In this document: piece by piece, positions 62,192 to 64,000 of the stretch
Numbering within the stretch: position 1 is the first letter of the stretch
Layout: every line of letters begins with the position of its first letter
Assembly (NCBI GenBank): GCA_963773605.1
Contig: CAVZBT010000002.1
Span: forward strand, 310,001-374,000
DNA length: 64,000 nucleotides
Direction: 5' to 3'
Source of the DNA: CAVZBT01 sp963773605
GTDB taxonomy: Bacteria > Acidobacteriota > UBA6911
The notes under the pieces: model-generated
What the model saw: only the letters and a program-made list of their open reading frames with translations
The model's database searches: none
Told to the model about the DNA's origin: nothing
Made by a program: the position numbers and the translations under genes

Positions 62192-64000
62192 TCACAGGTA
62201 CAGCCTGTAGGTTATCTTGAAGATCTCGGCACGCTGGCCGAGCATCCATCCGGTAGAGTTGTCGATCCGGCGCTCGTTGTAGACGAAGTAGATGTTGGAA
62301 TCCCTAGCGTATAAGATGCGGAGGACTATGTTGGCTGAGAACTCCTGAGTGGTGCTGTTCCATTGCAGCAGGCCGTTGATGCTGACATCGGGATTGAAGG
62401 CATAGTTCACGCGCAGACGCGCCACGCTGGTGCTGAAGTTACCTTGCGGGAGTCTTACCCTGTCGTATTGGTATTCGGCCGTAGTGCGGAGATGACGGGA
62501 ATAATGTATTGTGTTGGAAAGAACGACCTCTTTCTGATTTCCCCCGTAAAAACTCCCCCGCGAAAAGGAGCTTTTATATGACAGGCGCCGACTGGTTGCC
62601 GATTGCCAGTTTATCGTTTGGGTCTGAAAACCATAGGCTGCCAGGGGAATTATGACGGAAGGCATGATCTTGAAGTCTTGCGTGAGTTGCTCAAAAGTGC
62701 GGGAGAGGGTGAAGTCCAAGTGAGAACCGGAAGGAAGCACGTTGCTCGCCTGGAGTGATGCGAGGCGGGTCAATAAGCGGCTGTCAGTATCAGTCAGGTA
62801 GGTAAAGCCGCCGGTCAGGTCCACGTTCCGGCTCCAATCCCTGTTGAGGCGCCAGCGACGGCGGGCCGTGGCCGTGAGATCCCGGATGTTCTCCCGCTTG
62901 ACATAGCCGATGCCGGGATCAAAACCCGCACCCACGGTTTTTCCGGAAAGCGTCAGACTCAAGGGATCCGTCTGGTAATCAAGAGCGAGATTGTGCGCTA
63001 CCGCATTCCCCGTGATACCGGAGCCGCGGGTGGCGGCGATGAAGCCTTTCAACCGCAGGTTGGACGTCAGATAGAGGCTCGTGTCCACTCCGAAGACGTG
63101 ATTGTCGTATCCCGCACGGCTGGCATTCGTGAAGATCGCTCCGAGAGTCGAGCGGCCTCTCAGGCCGCGGCGGACCCGCACTACGGAGTAATTGGTCGCT
63201 TCCTGCACCGGTGAATCCTTGGTCTCCATTGTCATGAAACCGACGTCAAACCTGTCGATCTTGCCCGTGAGTCGCGCGCCGCCCCAAATGGGGACTGCCT
63301 GCCCCTCGGCGATCCCAATGCGCCGGCTGAAGAAAATCTGCGTATCTTTTGCCACACCGAAATCGAAGAGGCTGGCTGACTCCAGAAAAAACTCCCGCTT
63401 CTCCGGAAAGAACAGGCTGAACCGCGTCAGATTCACCTGGGTGTCATCGGCCTCGACTTGGGCGAAATCCGTGTTGGCGGTCAGATCCAGCGTCATGTTC
63501 GAGCCCATGACATACTTGACGTCGAGACTGGGCTCCAGATCATACTTGGGATCGGTCAGCTCTGCGGACTGGAGCCGTGTGGGGACGAGAGCGGGGATCA
63601 CCTGCAGATTGCGCGGCTGGCGCAGGTCTGCGAATCCCGAGATATCGCCGGAGTAGCCAAGGTGGGAGTGATCGTACTGCTTGGGCACGGGCGACCAGTA
63701 ATCGTTCTCCTGATTGTACTGGATGCGCCTTTGCACCTGTAATCCCCAAACGTCACGCCCAGGCTGAAAGCGCAGGACGCGGACCGGAATGCGATACTCG
63801 GCACACCACCCATCCGGCTGTATAGTTGTGCGCACGTCCCAGACTTCATTCCAGTCGTCGTTGAATCCCTTATAGCCGTCAATCTGGGTGTCGAGCTTGG
63901 CGCCGTTGGGATTGGTGAGAAAGACGGAGCCTCGGAGGTGATCGTGAAATGTGTCGAAGATCAGTTCGATCGTGTCGTCCAGAAAGGGACTGTCTTCGTG
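62192..64000 (-). CDS. DUF5916 outer-membrane beta-barrel protein, 5'-truncated by window edge
   Basis: At least 602 residues; the frame stays open to the window end (HEDSPFLDDTIELIFD and DGYKGFNDDWNEVWDV precede the first internal GTG at 63835), so the start lies outside. The visible N-terminal part belongs to a CBM9-like domain, followed by the DUF5916 barrel: VWGLQVQRRIQYNQENDYWSPVP, SNMTLDLTANTDFAQVEADDTQVNLTRFSLFFPEKREFF, FFSRRIG. Many alternating beta strands then end in KITYRLYL, with an aromatic-hydrophobic C-terminal strand as in outer-membrane barrels. Related proteins in Acidobacteriota and Bacteroidota are thought to act in carbohydrate or polymer binding at the surface. Confidence 0.87.
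   Translation of the reverse strand, partial: HEDSPFLDDTIELIFDTFHDHLRGSVFLTNPNGAKLDTQIDGYKGFNDDWNEVWDVRTTIQPDGWCAEYRIPVRVLRFQPGRDVWGLQVQRRIQYNQENDYWSPVPKQYDHSHLGYSGDISGFADLRQPRNLQVIPALVPTRLQSAELTDPKYDLEPSLDVKYVMGSNMTLDLTANTDFAQVEADDTQVNLTRFSLFFPEKREFFLESASLFDFGVAKDTQIFFSRRIGIAEGQAVPIWGGARLTGKIDRFDVGFMTMETKDSPVQEATNYSVVRVRRGLRGRSTLGAIFTNASRAGYDNHVFGVDTSLYLTSNLRLKGFIAATRGSGITGNAVAHNLALDYQTDPLSLTLSGKTVGAGFDPGIGYVKRENIRDLTATARRRWRLNRDWSRNVDLTGGFTYLTDTDSRLLTRLASLQASNVLPSGSHLDFTLSRTFEQLTQDFKIMPSVIIPLAAYGFQTQTINWQSATSRRLSYKSSFSRGSFYGGNQKEVVLSNTIHYSRHLRTTAEYQYDRVRLPQGNFSTSVARLRVNYAFNPDVSINGLLQWNSTTQEFSANIVLRILYARDSNIYFVYNERRIDNSTGWMLGQRAEIFKITYRLYL

Overview
The window is high-GC bacterial chromosome, most likely from an uncultured member of the Acidobacteriota. 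This is an inference from gene content: an 'acidobacterial' VWFA-type secreted protein (25955-28897), the remains of an ADOP-type MacB-like permease (60467-61711), a DUF5916 outer-membrane protein (62192-64000), two DUF362 proteins and secreted PQQ-propeller and lipocalin-like proteins. No rRNA is present. The only RNA gene seen is tRNA-Arg(CCU) at 61916-61992.

Layout. 1-7447 is a tightly overlapping + strand locus: radical SAM protein (cut by the window edge), methyltransferase, amidohydrolase, second radical SAM protein, GT39-like membrane glycosyltransferase, and a GT4/initiating-phosphoglycosyltransferase fusion. 7630-17851 holds scattered housekeeping and secreted genes: a DHH phosphoesterase, a GMP-synthase-type ATP-pyrophosphatase, an M28 peptidase, a CehA/McbA-like metallohydrolase, a secreted nitrilase and a membrane protein. 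17910-20126 is a UbiA prenyltransferase coupled to a DUF362 gene. 20771-28897 is a two-gene operon of a 1,728-residue TPR protein and a VWFA protein. 30173-34145 holds a Tat-exported DUF362 protein, a truncated SelA-like gene, ilvC and a secreted protein.

34314-39202 is a hoxEFUYH operon (group 3d-type bidirectional NAD-linked [NiFe] hydrogenase) behind a textbook -24/-12 (sigma-54) promoter. A convergent ric-hemerythrin pair (39274-40646) has an FNR/Dnr-like palindrome placed at about -41.5 from a -10 box. 42837-56216 is a second radical-SAM/glycosyltransferase locus: DegT-like aminotransferase, GMC oxidoreductase, GT2, three radical SAM proteins, GT39 and a methyltransferase. It repeats the gene-type composition of the 1-7447 locus. 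A complete IS66-family element (49424-51917, 8-bp target duplication GCCTCTAC) interrupts one of its radical SAM genes near the 3' end. 56217-64000 is a sparser tail with a small membrane/coiled-coil protein, an MDR dehydrogenase, a membrane protein, a decayed permease, the tRNA and a DUF5916 gene.

Two interspersed GC-rich palindromic repeat families punctuate the gaps: family A at 20170, 20407, 32166, 39246 and 58438; family B at 7484, 12156, 14819, 20637, 28951 and 31374. Several otherwise well-conserved genes (DUF362, the TPR giant, hoxF, hoxY, and hoxH twice) each need removal of a single surplus base to read through. This looks more like sequence or assembly error than gene decay, but it has to be resolved before these genes are called functional.
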